Part shown: positions 15,731 to 23,857 of the stretch, piece after piece
Layout of the letters: every line of letters starts with the position of its first letter
How positions within the stretch are numbered: the stretch's first letter is position 1
Notes under the pieces: generated by a model
Databases searched by the model: none
What the model was told of the DNA's origin: nothing
The model's input: the letters and a program-made list of their open reading frames with translations, nothing else
NCBI GenBank assembly: GCA_904501945.1
Contig: CAJGCU010000023.1
Span: 1-23,857 of the forward strand
Reading direction: 5' to 3'
Source of the DNA: an uncultured Bacteroidaceae bacterium
Lineage (GTDB): Bacteria; Bacteroidota; Bacteroidia; Bacteroidales; Bacteroidaceae
DNA length: 23,857 bases
Made by a program: the position numbers and the translations under genes

Positions 15731-18181
15731 ATGAGAAAGTTTTTATTAGCGATGGCGCTTTGTTTCGCGACATTGAGCACTTTGGCGCAGATGTCAGACT
15801 CTCAGGTGATGTCATTCATCTCTCGTGAGGTAAGCGCGGGTACAAGTCAATCACAAATCGTTGCAAAATTAGTTCAACGTGGCGTGAAAGTGGAGCAAGT
15901 GCGCCGTATTCGTAATCAGTATGATGCTCAAATTAAGAGCAAAGGGCTTTCTGCGGCAGCCGATGGGGCCGTTTCTATGGTTGCCAACAGAATGCAAGGT
16001 AATAGTGATGGCACGACATCTCAAGAGGTAACAACTGCTCGTCGTGGAACTACTGGCGAAATCCATGTGGATGCTGCAGAGGAACATGCAGATGTAGAGC
16101 GTGATGTGGAGTCTATGCAGAATACTCCTGGCGAAGCTGCAGGAAAGAAAGTGTTTGGCCGTGATATTTTCAATCGAGGCTCGTTGTCTTTTGAACCTAA
16201 TATGAATATCGCAACTCCTCAGAATTATGTTCTCGGTCCTGGAGATCAGTTAGTTATTGATGTGTATGGCGAATCGCAAAAGACGCTCGTGCATACGATT
16301 TCTCCAGAAGGTACCATTACTGTTGCAGGTGTGGGGCCTGTGCCTGTAAGTGGACTTTCTGTTACTGCAGCACAGAATAAAATTAAGAATACGGTAGGTT
16401 CTTTATATACGAATTCGGAAGTCCGACTGACACTTGGGCAGACTCGTACCATCATGATTAACATTATGGGTGAAGTGAAGACGCCTGGTACTTACCGCCT
16501 TTCTTCTTTTGCAACGGTGTTCCATGCTTTGTATATGGCTGGTGGTATCAATTCGCTTGGTACATTGCGTAATGTAAAGGTGTTCCGCAGTGGTAAGTTG
16601 GTGACTGTAGTTGATATTTATGAATATATATTGAATGGCCGTTTGGCTGGCAATGTCGGCTTGCAGGACAATGATGTGATTCAGGTTGATCCTTATGAAT
16701 GTTTGGTTGGTATCACTGGTAATGTGAAGCGCCCAATGTTTTATGAGATGCGTAGAACGGAAACTGTGGGAACATTGCTGAAGTATGCAGGTGGTTTTAC
16801 AGGCGATGCTTATAAGAAGTCTGTGCGTCTTGTCCGTCAGACTGGTGATCGTTATACTGTGCACAATGTGGATGAGTTTGACATGAACGCTTTCACTGTG
16901 GATGATGGTGACGCAGTTTCCGTGGATGCAATTATCAATCGATATGAAAATATGGTTGAAATAAAGGGAGCTGTATTCCGTCCTGGACAGTTCAATATTA
17001 GCGGTGATGTGTGTTCGGTACGTAGCCTCATTCAGGCTGCAGACGGATTGACAGAAGATGCATTCCTTGAGCATGCAATTATTCATCGTCTGAAAGAGGA
17101 CCGTACATTGGAGATTATTCCAATAGATGTGAAAGGTATTATGGACGGCAATGTGGCAGATGTTCCTCTGAAGAATGAGGACGTTGTCTTTATCCCGACT
17201 CAAGAGGAATTGCGCAAGGAACGTTCTTTCACTATCACCGGTGAGGTTATGACGCCTGGTACATATGAGTATGCTGACAATACGACCATTGAAGACTTGA
17301 TTGTTCAGGCTGGTGGGTTGCGCGATGGGGCATCTTTGGCGCGCGTAGATGTGAGCCGTCGAATAGACAATCCATTCTCAACTGTGAAGACCCGCGAGAT
17401 CTCAGAAACCTTCCAATTTGACATCAAAGATGGTTTGGTCATCAAGAAAGACAGCGCTTTCTACCTGAAGCCATATGATGTGGTTCATGTTCGTCGTAGT
17501 CCTGGTTATGTGATGCCCAAAAACATTACCGTTACAGGTGAAGTGAATTATGAGGGTGCGTTCACATTAGAAAGAAAAAATCTTCGTTTGACTGATGCTA
17601 TTAAGATGGCTGGTGGTGTGACAGATGATGCTTATATTAAGGGTGCACGTCTCATTCGACAGATGAATGACGAGGAGCGTATTCGCAAAGAAGCTGTATT
17701 GAAAAATTTGCGTAATACTTTGGAGCATAAGGATTCTATTGCTTGGGAAAAGATGGAAATGGATTCAAGTTATCCTATTGGCATCGATTTGGAAAAGGCG
17801 TTGGCTGAACCAGGTGGACAATATGATATAGTACTGCGTGAGAACGACCGTATTGATATTCCTGAGTATAATGGAACCGTGACTATTTCAGGTGATGTTC
17901 AGTTCCCGAACACCGTGACTTATGTGGAAGGAAAGAGTATCAAATGGTATATCGAAAATGCAGGTGGATATAGTGAAAGCGCTAAGAAAAAGAAGACATT
18001 CATTGTTTACCAAAACGGTTTGATGGATAAGGCGAAGGGAGCAGAAGTTGAGCCTGGCAGCGAGATTATTGTGCCAAGCAAGAAGGATAAAAAAGTTAAT
18101 TTATCTACTATCACTGCTATTGGAAGTGCTCTCACTCCTGTTGCTACGTTGATTGCTTTGATCTCTTATTTGTCAAAATAA
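15731..18181 (+). CDS. SLBB-domain outer-membrane polysaccharide export protein (Wza-like)
   Basis: An 816-residue Wza/polysaccharide-export family protein expected to form the outer-membrane channel for capsule or exopolysaccharide. It has a signal peptide (cleavage near LAQ|MS, residue 20), a helical N-terminal region (22-70), a low-complexity stretch (about 85-140) and the polysaccharide export domain (NYVLGPGDQLVIDVYGES, about 166-245). Six SLBB-type repeats follow, each opening with a motif such as GEVKTPGTY, GNVKRPMFYEM, GAVFRPGQF, GEVMTPGTYEY, GEVNYEGAF and GDVQFPNT. A hydrophobic C-terminal segment (ITAIGSALTPVATLIALISYL) could be a membrane helix. Long multi-SLBB proteins are common in Bacteroidetes, whereas E. 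coli Wza is about half this size. It is the first gene of a three-gene operon with wzz-like and PHP phosphatase genes. Confidence 0.93.
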   Translation: MRKFLLAMALCFATLSTLAQMSDSQVMSFISREVSAGTSQSQIVAKLVQRGVKVEQVRRIRNQYDAQIKSKGLSAAADGAVSMVANRMQGNSDGTTSQEVTTARRGTTGEIHVDAAEEHADVERDVESMQNTPGEAAGKKVFGRDIFNRGSLSFEPNMNIATPQNYVLGPGDQLVIDVYGESQKTLVHTISPEGTITVAGVGPVPVSGLSVTAAQNKIKNTVGSLYTNSEVRLTLGQTRTIMINIMGEVKTPGTYRLSSFATVFHALYMAGGINSLGTLRNVKVFRSGKLVTVVDIYEYILNGRLAGNVGLQDNDVIQVDPYECLVGITGNVKRPMFYEMRRTETVGTLLKYAGGFTGDAYKKSVRLVRQTGDRYTVHNVDEFDMNAFTVDDGDAVSVDAIINRYENMVEIKGAVFRPGQFNISGDVCSVRSLIQAADGLTEDAFLEHAIIHRLKEDRTLEIIPIDVKGIMDGNVADVPLKNEDVVFIPTQEELRKERSFTITGEVMTPGTYEYADNTTIEDLIVQAGGLRDGASLARVDVSRRIDNPFSTVKTREISETFQFDIKDGLVIKKDSAFYLKPYDVVHVRRSPGYVMPKNITVTGEVNYEGAFTLERKNLRLTDAIKMAGGVTDDAYIKGARLIRQMNDEERIRKEAVLKNLRNTLEHKDSIAWEKMEMDSSYPIGIDLEKALAEPGGQYDIVLRENDRIDIPEYNGTVTISGDVQFPNTVTYVEGKSIKWYIENAGGYSESAKKKKTFIVYQNGLMDKAKGAEVEPGSEIIVPSKKDKKVNLSTITAIGSALTPVATLIALISYLSK

Positions 18182-18184
18182 ATG

Positions 18185-18189
18185 AAGGA
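18185..18189 (+). promoter_or_regulatory. Ribosome binding site of the Wzz-like gene
   Basis: AAGGA lies 6 bp before the ATG at 18196. This is one of the few Shine-Dalgarno-like sites in the window and supports that start. Confidence 0.45.
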
Positions 18190-18195
18190 TTAATT

Positions 18196-19293
18196 ATGGA
18201 TATTCAGCAACAATATGTTAAGCCGCAGGAAGAGGAAAGTCACATTGATTTCCAGGCTATATTTGCGGCACTCAAAAAAAATAAGAAACTTTATAAAAAA
18301 GTTATTCCGATTACATTTGTTGTAGCATGTATCATCATGCTCTCCATTCCCAATTATTATAGTTGTGTGGTTCAGCTTGCCCCTGAGTTGACGATGAGTC
18401 GTAGCAACAATTCGCTCAGTGCTCTTGCATCTCAATTTGGTCTGAAGATGGGTTCTGGAGCAATGGGGAATTCGGAGGCGTTGTATCCTGCGCTTTATCC
18501 GGATTTGGTTAACTCTACCGATTTTAAAGTAAGTCTTTTTGATATTCCAGTCCATAAAAAGGATAGTACTCGTATGATGACTTACTATGATTATTTGAAA
18601 AACAATCAGAAAGAGCCATGGTGGAGTGCTGCTATTGGCGGAACAGTTGAGTTTCTGGTTTCTCTTCTCCCCGTGGAGGAAGAAACTATTGATGAGAACG
18701 TTATTGATCCGTTCCAGTTAACTAAGGCACAAACTCAAATTGTAAAGTCTTTGGAAAAGAAAGTGCTTTGCGAGGTGGACAACAAGACAATGGTTATCAC
18801 GATTACAGTACAAGATCAAGATCCTCTCATTTGTGCCACGATGGCGGATTCTGTGAAGGCTCGTTTGCAAAGTTTTATCACAGATTATCGTACTAAGAAA
18901 GCTCGTGTCGACCTAGAGTTTAATCGTAAATTGCATGATGAAGCGAAGGCTCGTTACGATGCTGCTCGTGAAAATTATGCAATTTATGCTGATGCAAACC
19001 AGGATTTGGCATATCAGACAGCACAGACGAAACTGATTAATCTGGAAAACGAGATGCAGCTTCAGTATAATGCTTATAACTCAATTGCACAGCAGTTGCT
19101 GGCAGCTGAGGCTAAGGTGCAGGAAGAAACTCCTTCTTTTACAACATTGCAGAGTGCGACCGTACCTGTCAAAAAAACAGGACCAGCGCGAACGAAGATA
19201 GTGTTAGTTCTGGTGTTCCTCGCGTTTTTAGGAACTTCTGTCTGGATTTTGTATAAGGAGGATCAGTTGAAATCACTTTTGGGCTTGTCTTGA
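18196..19293 (+). CDS. Wzz/polysaccharide co-polymerase (chain-length determinant) family protein
   Basis: A 365-residue inner-membrane protein with the Wzz layout: a short cytoplasmic N-terminus, a first membrane helix (VIPITFVVACIIMLSI, about 35-50), a large periplasmic region with a coiled coil (about 205-310, e.g. RKLHDEAKARYDAARENYA), the conserved end ATVPVKKTGPARTK and a second membrane helix (IVLVLVFLAFLGTSVWIL). It should control the length and export of a polysaccharide made by Wzy-type assembly, working with the SLBB exporter encoded 14 bp upstream. There is no C-terminal tyrosine-kinase (Wzc-type) domain, so kinase activity, if any, must come from elsewhere. An AAGGA site precedes the ATG. 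Confidence 0.92.
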   Translation: MDIQQQYVKPQEEESHIDFQAIFAALKKNKKLYKKVIPITFVVACIIMLSIPNYYSCVVQLAPELTMSRSNNSLSALASQFGLKMGSGAMGNSEALYPALYPDLVNSTDFKVSLFDIPVHKKDSTRMMTYYDYLKNNQKEPWWSAAIGGTVEFLVSLLPVEEETIDENVIDPFQLTKAQTQIVKSLEKKVLCEVDNKTMVITITVQDQDPLICATMADSVKARLQSFITDYRTKKARVDLEFNRKLHDEAKARYDAARENYAIYADANQDLAYQTAQTKLINLENEMQLQYNAYNSIAQQLLAAEAKVQEETPSFTTLQSATVPVKKTGPARTKIVLVLVFLAFLGTSVWILYKEDQLKSLLGLS

Positions 19294-19322
19294 TATTATA
19301 TATAAATAATGTGTAATAGCTT

Positions 19323-20042
19323 ATGCTTTTCTTCAATACAAAAAAGAAGTTGATAGATGCAGAAGTGTTAGGTGGAGCTGTGGACTGGCATAGCCATATT
19401 CTTCCAGGTGTAGATGATGGAATCCGCACGATAGAGGAATCTCTTGCTGCACTTGCATACTATGAGAAGATAGGCATCAGCGAGGTGTGGCTGACCCCTC
19501 ATATCATGGAGGATATCCCTAATACGACAGGCGAACTACGTGCATCTTATGAAGAACTGAAAGAGGCGTATAGCGGACCTGTAAAACTGAATTTGGCTGC
19601 TGAAAATATGCTTGACAATCTGTTTGACGAGCGGTTGGCGGCAGGCGATCTTTTGCCCATAGGTGCAAAGGGTGACCATCTTCTAGTAGAAACCTCTTAT
19701 TATCAGCCGCCGATAGACCTTTATGGCACGTTGAGACGTGTGATGGAATTGGGATACCAGCCAATTTTAGCTCACCCAGAGCGTTATCGGTACATGGAGG
19801 ATAGCGATTATGAGGCTCTTGTTGGTATGAAAGTGAAGTTGCAGCTCAATCTCGTTTCGTTAGCTGGTGGCTATGGGAAATTGGCGCAAGATAAGGCGCA
19901 GTCACTTCTTCTCAAGGGCTATTACAGTTTGTGGGGGTCCGATCTTCACCATCTGCCGCATTTCAAGGAGGCGATTCATGAAAAGGCTCTTAAAAAGGAT
20001 GTGCTGGAGAATCTGCCCAGCATACATAATTGTTTGATTTAA
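19323..20042 (+). CDS. PHP-family tyrosine-protein phosphatase (CpsB/YwqE-like)
   Basis: A 239-residue cytoplasmic metal-dependent phosphatase of the CpsB/CapC/YwqE group, which removes phosphate from tyrosine kinases that control polysaccharide synthesis. Metal-binding motifs are DWHSHILPGVDDG (Asp21, His23, His25), TPH (His60), AHPERY (His151) and GSDLHH (Asp207, His209). The length and motif order match the family. It follows the Wzz-like gene by 29 bp and is closed by the terminator at 20057, so it is the last gene of the operon. The cognate kinase is not in this window. Phosphatase activity on other phosphotyrosine proteins or on sugar phosphates is possible. Confidence 0.92.
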   Translation: MLFFNTKKKLIDAEVLGGAVDWHSHILPGVDDGIRTIEESLAALAYYEKIGISEVWLTPHIMEDIPNTTGELRASYEELKEAYSGPVKLNLAAENMLDNLFDERLAAGDLLPIGAKGDHLLVETSYYQPPIDLYGTLRRVMELGYQPILAHPERYRYMEDSDYEALVGMKVKLQLNLVSLAGGYGKLAQDKAQSLLLKGYYSLWGSDLHHLPHFKEAIHEKALKKDVLENLPSIHNCLI

Positions 20043-20056
20043 AATATGAAATAGAA

Positions 20057-20088
20057 AAAAACTCCTGTTTGGACAAACAGGAGTTTTT
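20057..20088. terminator. Rho-independent terminator after the export operon (likely bidirectional)
   Basis: The arms ACTCCTGTTT (20061-20070) and AAACAGGAGT (20075-20084) pair perfectly around a GGAC loop. An A-run on the left and TTTT on the right extend the stem to 14 bp and give a U-tract on both strands. It sits 14 bp after the phosphatase stop and between convergent genes. Confidence 0.9.
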
Positions 20089-20235
20089 GTTGGTTGCATG
20101 TCTTGCACAATACGGTGAAGACTAAAATGGCATTTGTTGATTCTAATGTGTATGGGTTTGTGAGTTCGAAAAAGGTATACGAAATTTGAAGTGAGCAAAT
20201 GCGGATTGAGTCAAATGCATGCGGTTTAATGGCAA

Positions 20236-20799
20236 TTATTTCAGTAGAAGGATGCTTTCTTTACCCATATTGAAGAGGAGGTCAATGATAGACAAATCAG
20301 GCAAGAAGCCATGCTTGTGGCTGAACACCTGATAGTAGGGGCGTGGAATAAATTCATTGCAGGGAGTGATGCCTGTGTAAGCTTCTGTTCGATGAATGCC
20401 AGGTTGAATGTCAAGAAGTTGACAACATTGATGAACGAGTGCTTCGTTGAAGTCGATGAGAAATGTCCATTGCTGCTCGAAAATGGGGCGAAAATCGTCT
20501 TGTAAATATTCGAAGAAGGGGGAGTTGAAGTAGCTTGTTTCCAGGGCATACCAGTGCTGCCGTTGCCAGTCAGAGTGGGCGCTAATGCGCACGTCTTTCA
20601 TTGGGCATTTCCCTCCGGTGAAAGTGCTGCGGTCAATGGGAATGGTCAGATGCAGCGGGCCGTTGGGCGAGTCGATGGTACATCGGTTGCGGAAGGTCTG
20701 TTTCTGGAAGTTCTCGTGCTGTTCAATCAAAATTGGTTCGTCGGCCAAGAGGTTGACGAACCAGCTTATAGGGGGGAGGTATGCGCTTGGAAGTATCAT
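20236..20799 (-). CDS. WbqC-like family protein
   Basis: A 187-residue protein of the WbqC family, named after a gene in O-antigen clusters; the biochemical role is not established. Visible features are the start MILPSAYLPPISWFVNLL, then RNRCTIDSPNGPLHLTIPI, WQRQHWYALETSYFNSPFFEYL and the C-terminal YYQVFSHKHGFLPDLSIIDLLFN, all typical of the family. The start at 20799 is chosen because it begins with the conserved segment and lies 1 bp after the lepB stop. The open frame extends to 20913, but those extra 38 residues run into lepB. It is the third gene of the dapB-lepB operon, a neighbourhood with signal peptidase that is common in Bacteroidales. Confidence 0.88.
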   Translation of the reverse strand: MILPSAYLPPISWFVNLLADEPILIEQHENFQKQTFRNRCTIDSPNGPLHLTIPIDRSTFTGGKCPMKDVRISAHSDWQRQHWYALETSYFNSPFFEYLQDDFRPIFEQQWTFLIDFNEALVHQCCQLLDIQPGIHRTEAYTGITPCNEFIPRPYYQVFSHKHGFLPDLSIIDLLFNMGKESILLLK

Positions 20800-20800
20800 C

Positions 20801-22288
20801 TTACTTGATGTTGTCCACCCAAGTGAAAAGTCTGTTCCACCGCACGCCATGCGATTTGCCGTATCGGTCGGTGATGAGCGAGAGCCAGATGAACAGCGGT
20901 TTCCCCACAACATGGTCTTCTGGCACGAATCCCCAGTAGCGACTGTCTGCTGAGTTGTGGCGGTTGTCGCCCATCATCCAGTAGTAGTCCATCTTGAAGG
21001 TGTAAGTGTCAGTTTGTTTACCGTTGATGTAGATGGCTCCGTCTTTCACTTCGAGCAGGTTGTTCTCATACACTCTGATGGGACGCTCGTATATGGCGAT
21101 ATTGTCCATGGTCAGTTTCACGCTTGCTCCTTTGGCTGGGATCCATATTGGACCGTAGTTGTCACGTGTCCAGCCATATTGGTGATTGAGCGGATAGAGG
21201 TTCCCCCAGTATCCGTCTTTCACTTCTACGACACTGTCGCAGAACTGCTTGTTTTTGTTCAGTTGTTCAACTGCCATGCGGGTGAGCGGTATGCCTGAAT
21301 TTCGGTCCAGAATTTTGTCGCGGTCTTCGTCGCTGATGTTCAGTTCCTCGCACATCTCATCGCTGAGAATCTGGCTGTTACGTGTATATACTTTATAGTT
21401 GAACTGAACGAAAGTTGGAGTTTCTTGCTCCTCGCCGTCAATGTAGATGATTTTGTCCTTTATCTGGAATGTCTGTCCGGGCAATCCTACACAGCGTTTC
21501 ACATAGTTCTCGCGGCGGTCTGTGGGACGTGAGGTAACGCTTCCATAAACGTTAGTCTTGTTTGCAACCACCTGTTTGCCGATGTTGTAGATTTGGTCAA
21601 AAAGAAGCTGCTGCTCATTGGTAGGCAGACTCTCCATCAGGGGCACTTGATAGCCTTGTGCATTAGCTACCATACAGCCTTCTTGATAGCAGAGGCTGTA
21701 GTAATCACCGTTGTATCCTACGGCAACAGTGTCGCCTGCTGGATAGTTGAAGACTACGATATCCCCATATTCCACTTTGCCGAAACCTTTCACACGACGG
21801 TATTCCCACTGTGGCCACTCGATGTATGACTTGCAGTTGATGAGTGGCAGTGTGTGTTGTGTAAGGGGCATTGTAAGCGGTGTCTGAGGAATGCGTGGAC
21901 CGTAGCTCATCTTGCTGACCAGCAGAAAGTCACCTGTCATAAGCGTCTTTTCCAGCGATGACGATGGAATCTGGTAATTCTGGAAAAAGAAGTTGTTGAC
22001 AAAATATACAGCAACTAAGGCAAAGACGATAGCGTCCACCCAACTCATGATGGTGCGTGCGATATCGTTTTCCAGCTCTTTCCACCAAGTCCACTTGATT
22101 TTTTTGCTGATATAGACATCGTAAATGAATGGTAAGACAATCAGACCCCACCATGATTCCACCCAATAGAGGAATGCCAGATAGCAAATAGTCGCAATGC
22201 TAAACTTCACCCATTTCCATCCTGCCCATGTAGACTTTTCGTGTTCTCCCGAACGAGTCTTTTTGAAGTTCTTATAGTCGAATCCCAT
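20801..22288 (-). CDS. lepB: Signal peptidase I
   Basis: LepB cleaves signal peptides of exported proteins at the outer face of the inner membrane. The 495-residue protein has hydrophobic segments at about 30-58 and about 82-102 before the catalytic region. The catalytic serine lies in IPSSSLEKTL (Ser111) and the general-base lysine in NYVKRCVGLPG (Lys264). The conserved box GDNRHNSADSRYWGFVPEDHVVGK lies near the C-terminus. About 150 residues separate Ser and Lys, longer than in E. coli; such long insertions are usual in Bacteroidetes LepB. It starts 10 bp after dapB and ends 1 bp before the WbqC-family gene, so all three form one operon. Confidence 0.96.
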   Translation of the reverse strand: MGFDYKNFKKTRSGEHEKSTWAGWKWVKFSIATICYLAFLYWVESWWGLIVLPFIYDVYISKKIKWTWWKELENDIARTIMSWVDAIVFALVAVYFVNNFFFQNYQIPSSSLEKTLMTGDFLLVSKMSYGPRIPQTPLTMPLTQHTLPLINCKSYIEWPQWEYRRVKGFGKVEYGDIVVFNYPAGDTVAVGYNGDYYSLCYQEGCMVANAQGYQVPLMESLPTNEQQLLFDQIYNIGKQVVANKTNVYGSVTSRPTDRRENYVKRCVGLPGQTFQIKDKIIYIDGEEQETPTFVQFNYKVYTRNSQILSDEMCEELNISDEDRDKILDRNSGIPLTRMAVEQLNKNKQFCDSVVEVKDGYWGNLYPLNHQYGWTRDNYGPIWIPAKGASVKLTMDNIAIYERPIRVYENNLLEVKDGAIYINGKQTDTYTFKMDYYWMMGDNRHNSADSRYWGFVPEDHVVGKPLFIWLSLITDRYGKSHGVRWNRLFTWVDNIK

Positions 22289-22298
22289 AGTTTTATCT

Positions 22299-23054
22299 TT
22301 AGAATTTGAAAAGGTCGTCTGTGCTCAGCAATCCCTCGTGCCGTGATGTAAATTCGGCGGCAATGACTGCGCCCAATGCAAAGCCCTGGCGTGAATGCGC
22401 ATCGTGCGTAATCGTGATTTGGTCGGCTTCGCTGTTCCATGTGATAGTATGAATGCCTGGAACTTCATCGCGGCGGATTGAACTGATGGGTAGCAGGTCT
22501 GCAGCCACTTCATCTGTCCCCTCTATAGTGCCGTCTGGATTCTGAAGATACCCCATGACCCAGTCTTTCTTGCGGTCGAGTCGTTCTACGATTTGCTCTG
22601 CCAGCGTAATGCCAGTGCCTGATGGATGGTCCAATTTGTGGATGTGGTGTGTTTCCTCTTCTTTAACGTCGTATTGAGGAAACTGGTTCATGATGGTTGC
22701 CAAATACTTGTTGACTGCGCTGAAGATAGCGACGCCAATGGAGTAGTTGCTGGCCCAGAAAAGTGTTTTCCCCTCTTCTGTGCATGCCTTTCGTACATCG
22801 TCGCCATGCTCTTTCAGCCATCCAGTGCTTCCGCTCACCACTTTTACGCCAGCTTTCCATGCTTTCAGATAGTTGCTGTAGGCAGTTGCGGGTGTTGTAA
22901 ACTCAATGGCAACATCTGCGCTGGCAAAGGCTTCGCTTTCAAAGTCTTGCAGATTGTCAATGTCTATGATGCTCACGATTTCGTGACCTCGGCTGATGGC
23001 AATTTGTTCTATCATCTTGCCCATCTTGCCGTATCCAATCAGTGCTATTTTCAT
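22299..23054 (-). CDS. dapB: 4-hydroxy-tetrahydrodipicolinate reductase
   Basis: DapB carries out the NAD(P)H-dependent reduction in the diaminopimelate/lysine pathway, supplying the cell-wall precursor. The 251-residue protein begins with MKIALIGYGKMGKMIE, a dinucleotide-binding loop. It continues with IEFTTPATAYSNYLKA, VSGSTGW and the catalytic/substrate segment THHIHKLDHPSGTG. The start at 23054 is chosen because it begins right at the Rossmann fold. The frame is open to 23090, but the extra 12 residues (MQCFTLNTNPSD) overlap the promoter box. It is the first gene of the dapB-lepB-wbqC operon, with a perfect -7 box at 23088-23095. Confidence 0.96.
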   Translation of the reverse strand: MKIALIGYGKMGKMIEQIAISRGHEIVSIIDIDNLQDFESEAFASADVAIEFTTPATAYSNYLKAWKAGVKVVSGSTGWLKEHGDDVRKACTEEGKTLFWASNYSIGVAIFSAVNKYLATIMNQFPQYDVKEEETHHIHKLDHPSGTGITLAEQIVERLDRKKDWVMGYLQNPDGTIEGTDEVAADLLPISSIRRDEVPGIHTITWNSEADQITITHDAHSRQGFALGAVIAAEFTSRHEGLLSTDDLFKF

Positions 23055-23087
23055 GTCGGAAGGGTTTGTATTTAACGTAAAACATTG

Positions 23088-23095
23088 CAAAGATA
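23088..23095 (-). promoter_or_regulatory. -7 promoter box of the dapB operon
   Basis: On the minus strand this reads TATCTTTG, a perfect TAnnTTTG box, 33 bp before the dapB ATG. It also argues against the upstream ATG at 23090, which lies inside it. Confidence 0.65.
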
Positions 23096-23210
23096 GGGAT
23101 TTTCAGTGAAAAGTTAAGGGAGAAAAGTGAAAAATCTAAGTTGCTGGCTAACAGAATGAAGTAAACTTAATTTTTTTACTTTTCATTTTCCCGTTTTTCT
23201 TAATTTTATG

Positions 23211-23218
23211 TATCTTTG
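23211..23218 (+). promoter_or_regulatory. -7 promoter box of the DUF2851 gene
   Basis: TATCTTTG lies 25 bp before the ATG at 23244, with a T-rich upstream region and TTC in place of TTG at about the -33 position. It is divergent from the dapB promoter, about 115 bp away. Confidence 0.6.
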
Positions 23219-23243
23219 AAGCGAATTTGATACAAACGTTAAT

Positions 23244-23857
23244 ATGGAACAGCTGCTGCATTATGTGTGGCGACATAAGATATTCCCTCTTCGCGAACTT
23301 CGGACGACCGATGGGCGTGAGGTGGAAGTGTTAAATCCTGGCATTTGCAATACAGATGCTGGACCAGATTTCGTAGGTGCGTCTGTCAAGATTGGTGGCA
23401 CGGTGTGGGTCGGGAATGTGGAGATTCATCAGAAAACAAGTGACTGGTTCCGGCATCATCACGACACAGACGTTTCTTATGAGAACATTGTGCTTCATGT
23501 TGCAAGGGAAGTGGATATGCCGCTTTTTTATCCGAATGGTCTGGAGATTCCGCAGTTGCAGATGGAAGTGCCTGCGTATGTGAAAGATAACTATGAACGG
23601 CTGAAAGATAATGATGTCAGACCACGCTGCAAAAATGTTGTGGCGGGATTATCCAAATTCATGATACATAATTGGATGACTTCTTTGATGCTGGAACGTT
23701 TTGAGGGACGTGCCTCCCAGATTCTTGCTCGTCGCGAGTCGCTTGATAAGAATTGGGAAGATACGCTGTTTGTCACGTTGGCTCGCAGCTTCGGTTTTGG
23801 CCTTAACGGTGATGCCTTTGAGAAGTGGGCGCAGTCCATTCCGATGAGTGCAGCAGG
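23244..23857 (+). CDS. DUF2851 family protein (5' part)
   Basis: The first 204 codons of a DUF2851 protein, a Bacteroidetes family of unknown function with full length of about 420 residues. The family opening is clear: MEQLLHYVWRHKIFPLREL, then VEVLNPGICNTDAGPDFVGA, VWVGNVEIHQKTSDWFRHHH and ENIVLHVARE. The pattern of GNVEIH, SDWFRH and a nearby aspartate resembles a metal-binding or nuclease-like site, but I know of no experimental proof. The frame is open to the right end of the window. It is transcribed away from dapB and has its own TATCTTTG box. No signal peptide is seen, so it is probably cytoplasmic. Confidence 0.9.
   Translation, partial: MEQLLHYVWRHKIFPLRELRTTDGREVEVLNPGICNTDAGPDFVGASVKIGGTVWVGNVEIHQKTSDWFRHHHDTDVSYENIVLHVAREVDMPLFYPNGLEIPQLQMEVPAYVKDNYERLKDNDVRPRCKNVVAGLSKFMIHNWMTSLMLERFEGRASQILARRESLDKNWEDTLFVTLARSFGFGLNGDAFEKWAQSIPMSAA

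Noticed and set aside
16403..17203. 266-residue open frame antisense to the SLBB exporter gene
   Set aside because: It has no signal or domain, is rich in His, Ile, Thr and Asn as expected from antisense reading of this coding sequence, and the sense frame is clearly a known family.
20170..20235. Near-repeat CAAATGCGG / CAAATGCATGCGG after the export operon
   Set aside because: Two short imperfect copies only; no array or mobile-element features.
20800..20913. Longer start for the WbqC-family gene
   Set aside because: The extra residues would overlap the conserved C-terminal coding part of lepB and precede the family start.
23055..23090. Upstream ATG for dapB
   Set aside because: It would lie inside the TATCTTTG promoter box and adds 12 residues not expected before the Rossmann motif.

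Overview
The window looks like a chromosomal segment of a Bacteroidales bacterium, most likely Prevotellaceae from gut or rumen. Evidence for this: several start regions carry the Bacteroidetes-type -7 promoter box TAnnTTTG (four perfect copies of TATCTTTG, TAACTTTG or TAATTTTG and one near match), ribosome binding sites are mostly absent, and the gene content is typical of the phylum (DUF4835/PorD, DUF2851, the GlsA/GlsB glycine-lipid pair, a succinate:acetate CoA-transferase, NhaD, an SLBB exporter). All assignments come from reading the translated sequence; no database search was possible. The two ends cut through genes: a GH3 enzyme at the left and a DUF2851 gene at the right.

Layout. (1) 1-3765, minus strand: a two-gene hemicellulose unit, a secreted CE1-type esterase followed after 6 bp by a GH3 beta-xylosidase-like enzyme. 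Both have unusual architectures: the esterase carries a second, internally deleted copy of itself, and the GH3 has a DUF1573-like domain in front. (2) 3969-8294, plus strand: a tight operon of DUF4835/PorD, recN (4-bp overlap) and a secreted protein joining a dead trypsin-like domain to TPR repeats. It is followed by a perfect 48-bp palindrome between convergent genes. (3) 8455-11912, minus strand: nhaD, two small unknown genes, a putative small lipoprotein and exonuclease III. (4) 11990-15526, minus strand: a CoA-transferase with its own well-formed promoter, preceded by the glsA-glsB lipid operon whose terminator touches that promoter. (5) 15731-20042, plus strand: a compact polysaccharide-export set (SLBB outer-membrane exporter, Wzz-type co-polymerase without a kinase domain, PHP-family tyrosine phosphatase) closed by a canonical terminator. 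(6) 20236-23054, minus strand: dapB, lepB and a WbqC-family gene in one operon. (7) 23244-end, plus strand: a partial DUF2851 gene, divergent from dapB.

How the genes work together. The esterase and xylosidase would act on decorated xylan fragments outside the cytoplasm. The CoA-transferase fits succinate/propionate/acetate fermentation of the released sugars. GlsA/GlsB, the exporter set and LepB concern the envelope. There is no gene-free stretch above about 210 bp; the longer gaps (3766-3968, 8295-8454, 15527-15730, 20043-20235, 23055-23243) hold promoters, a palindrome or a terminator as listed. I saw no rRNA, tRNA, CRISPR array, transposase, integrase or recognisable defence system. The most unusual items are domain-level oddities (DUF1573-GH3 fusion, half-decayed esterase duplication, pseudo-protease-TPR) and the 48-bp palindrome, rather than a clearly new multi-gene system.
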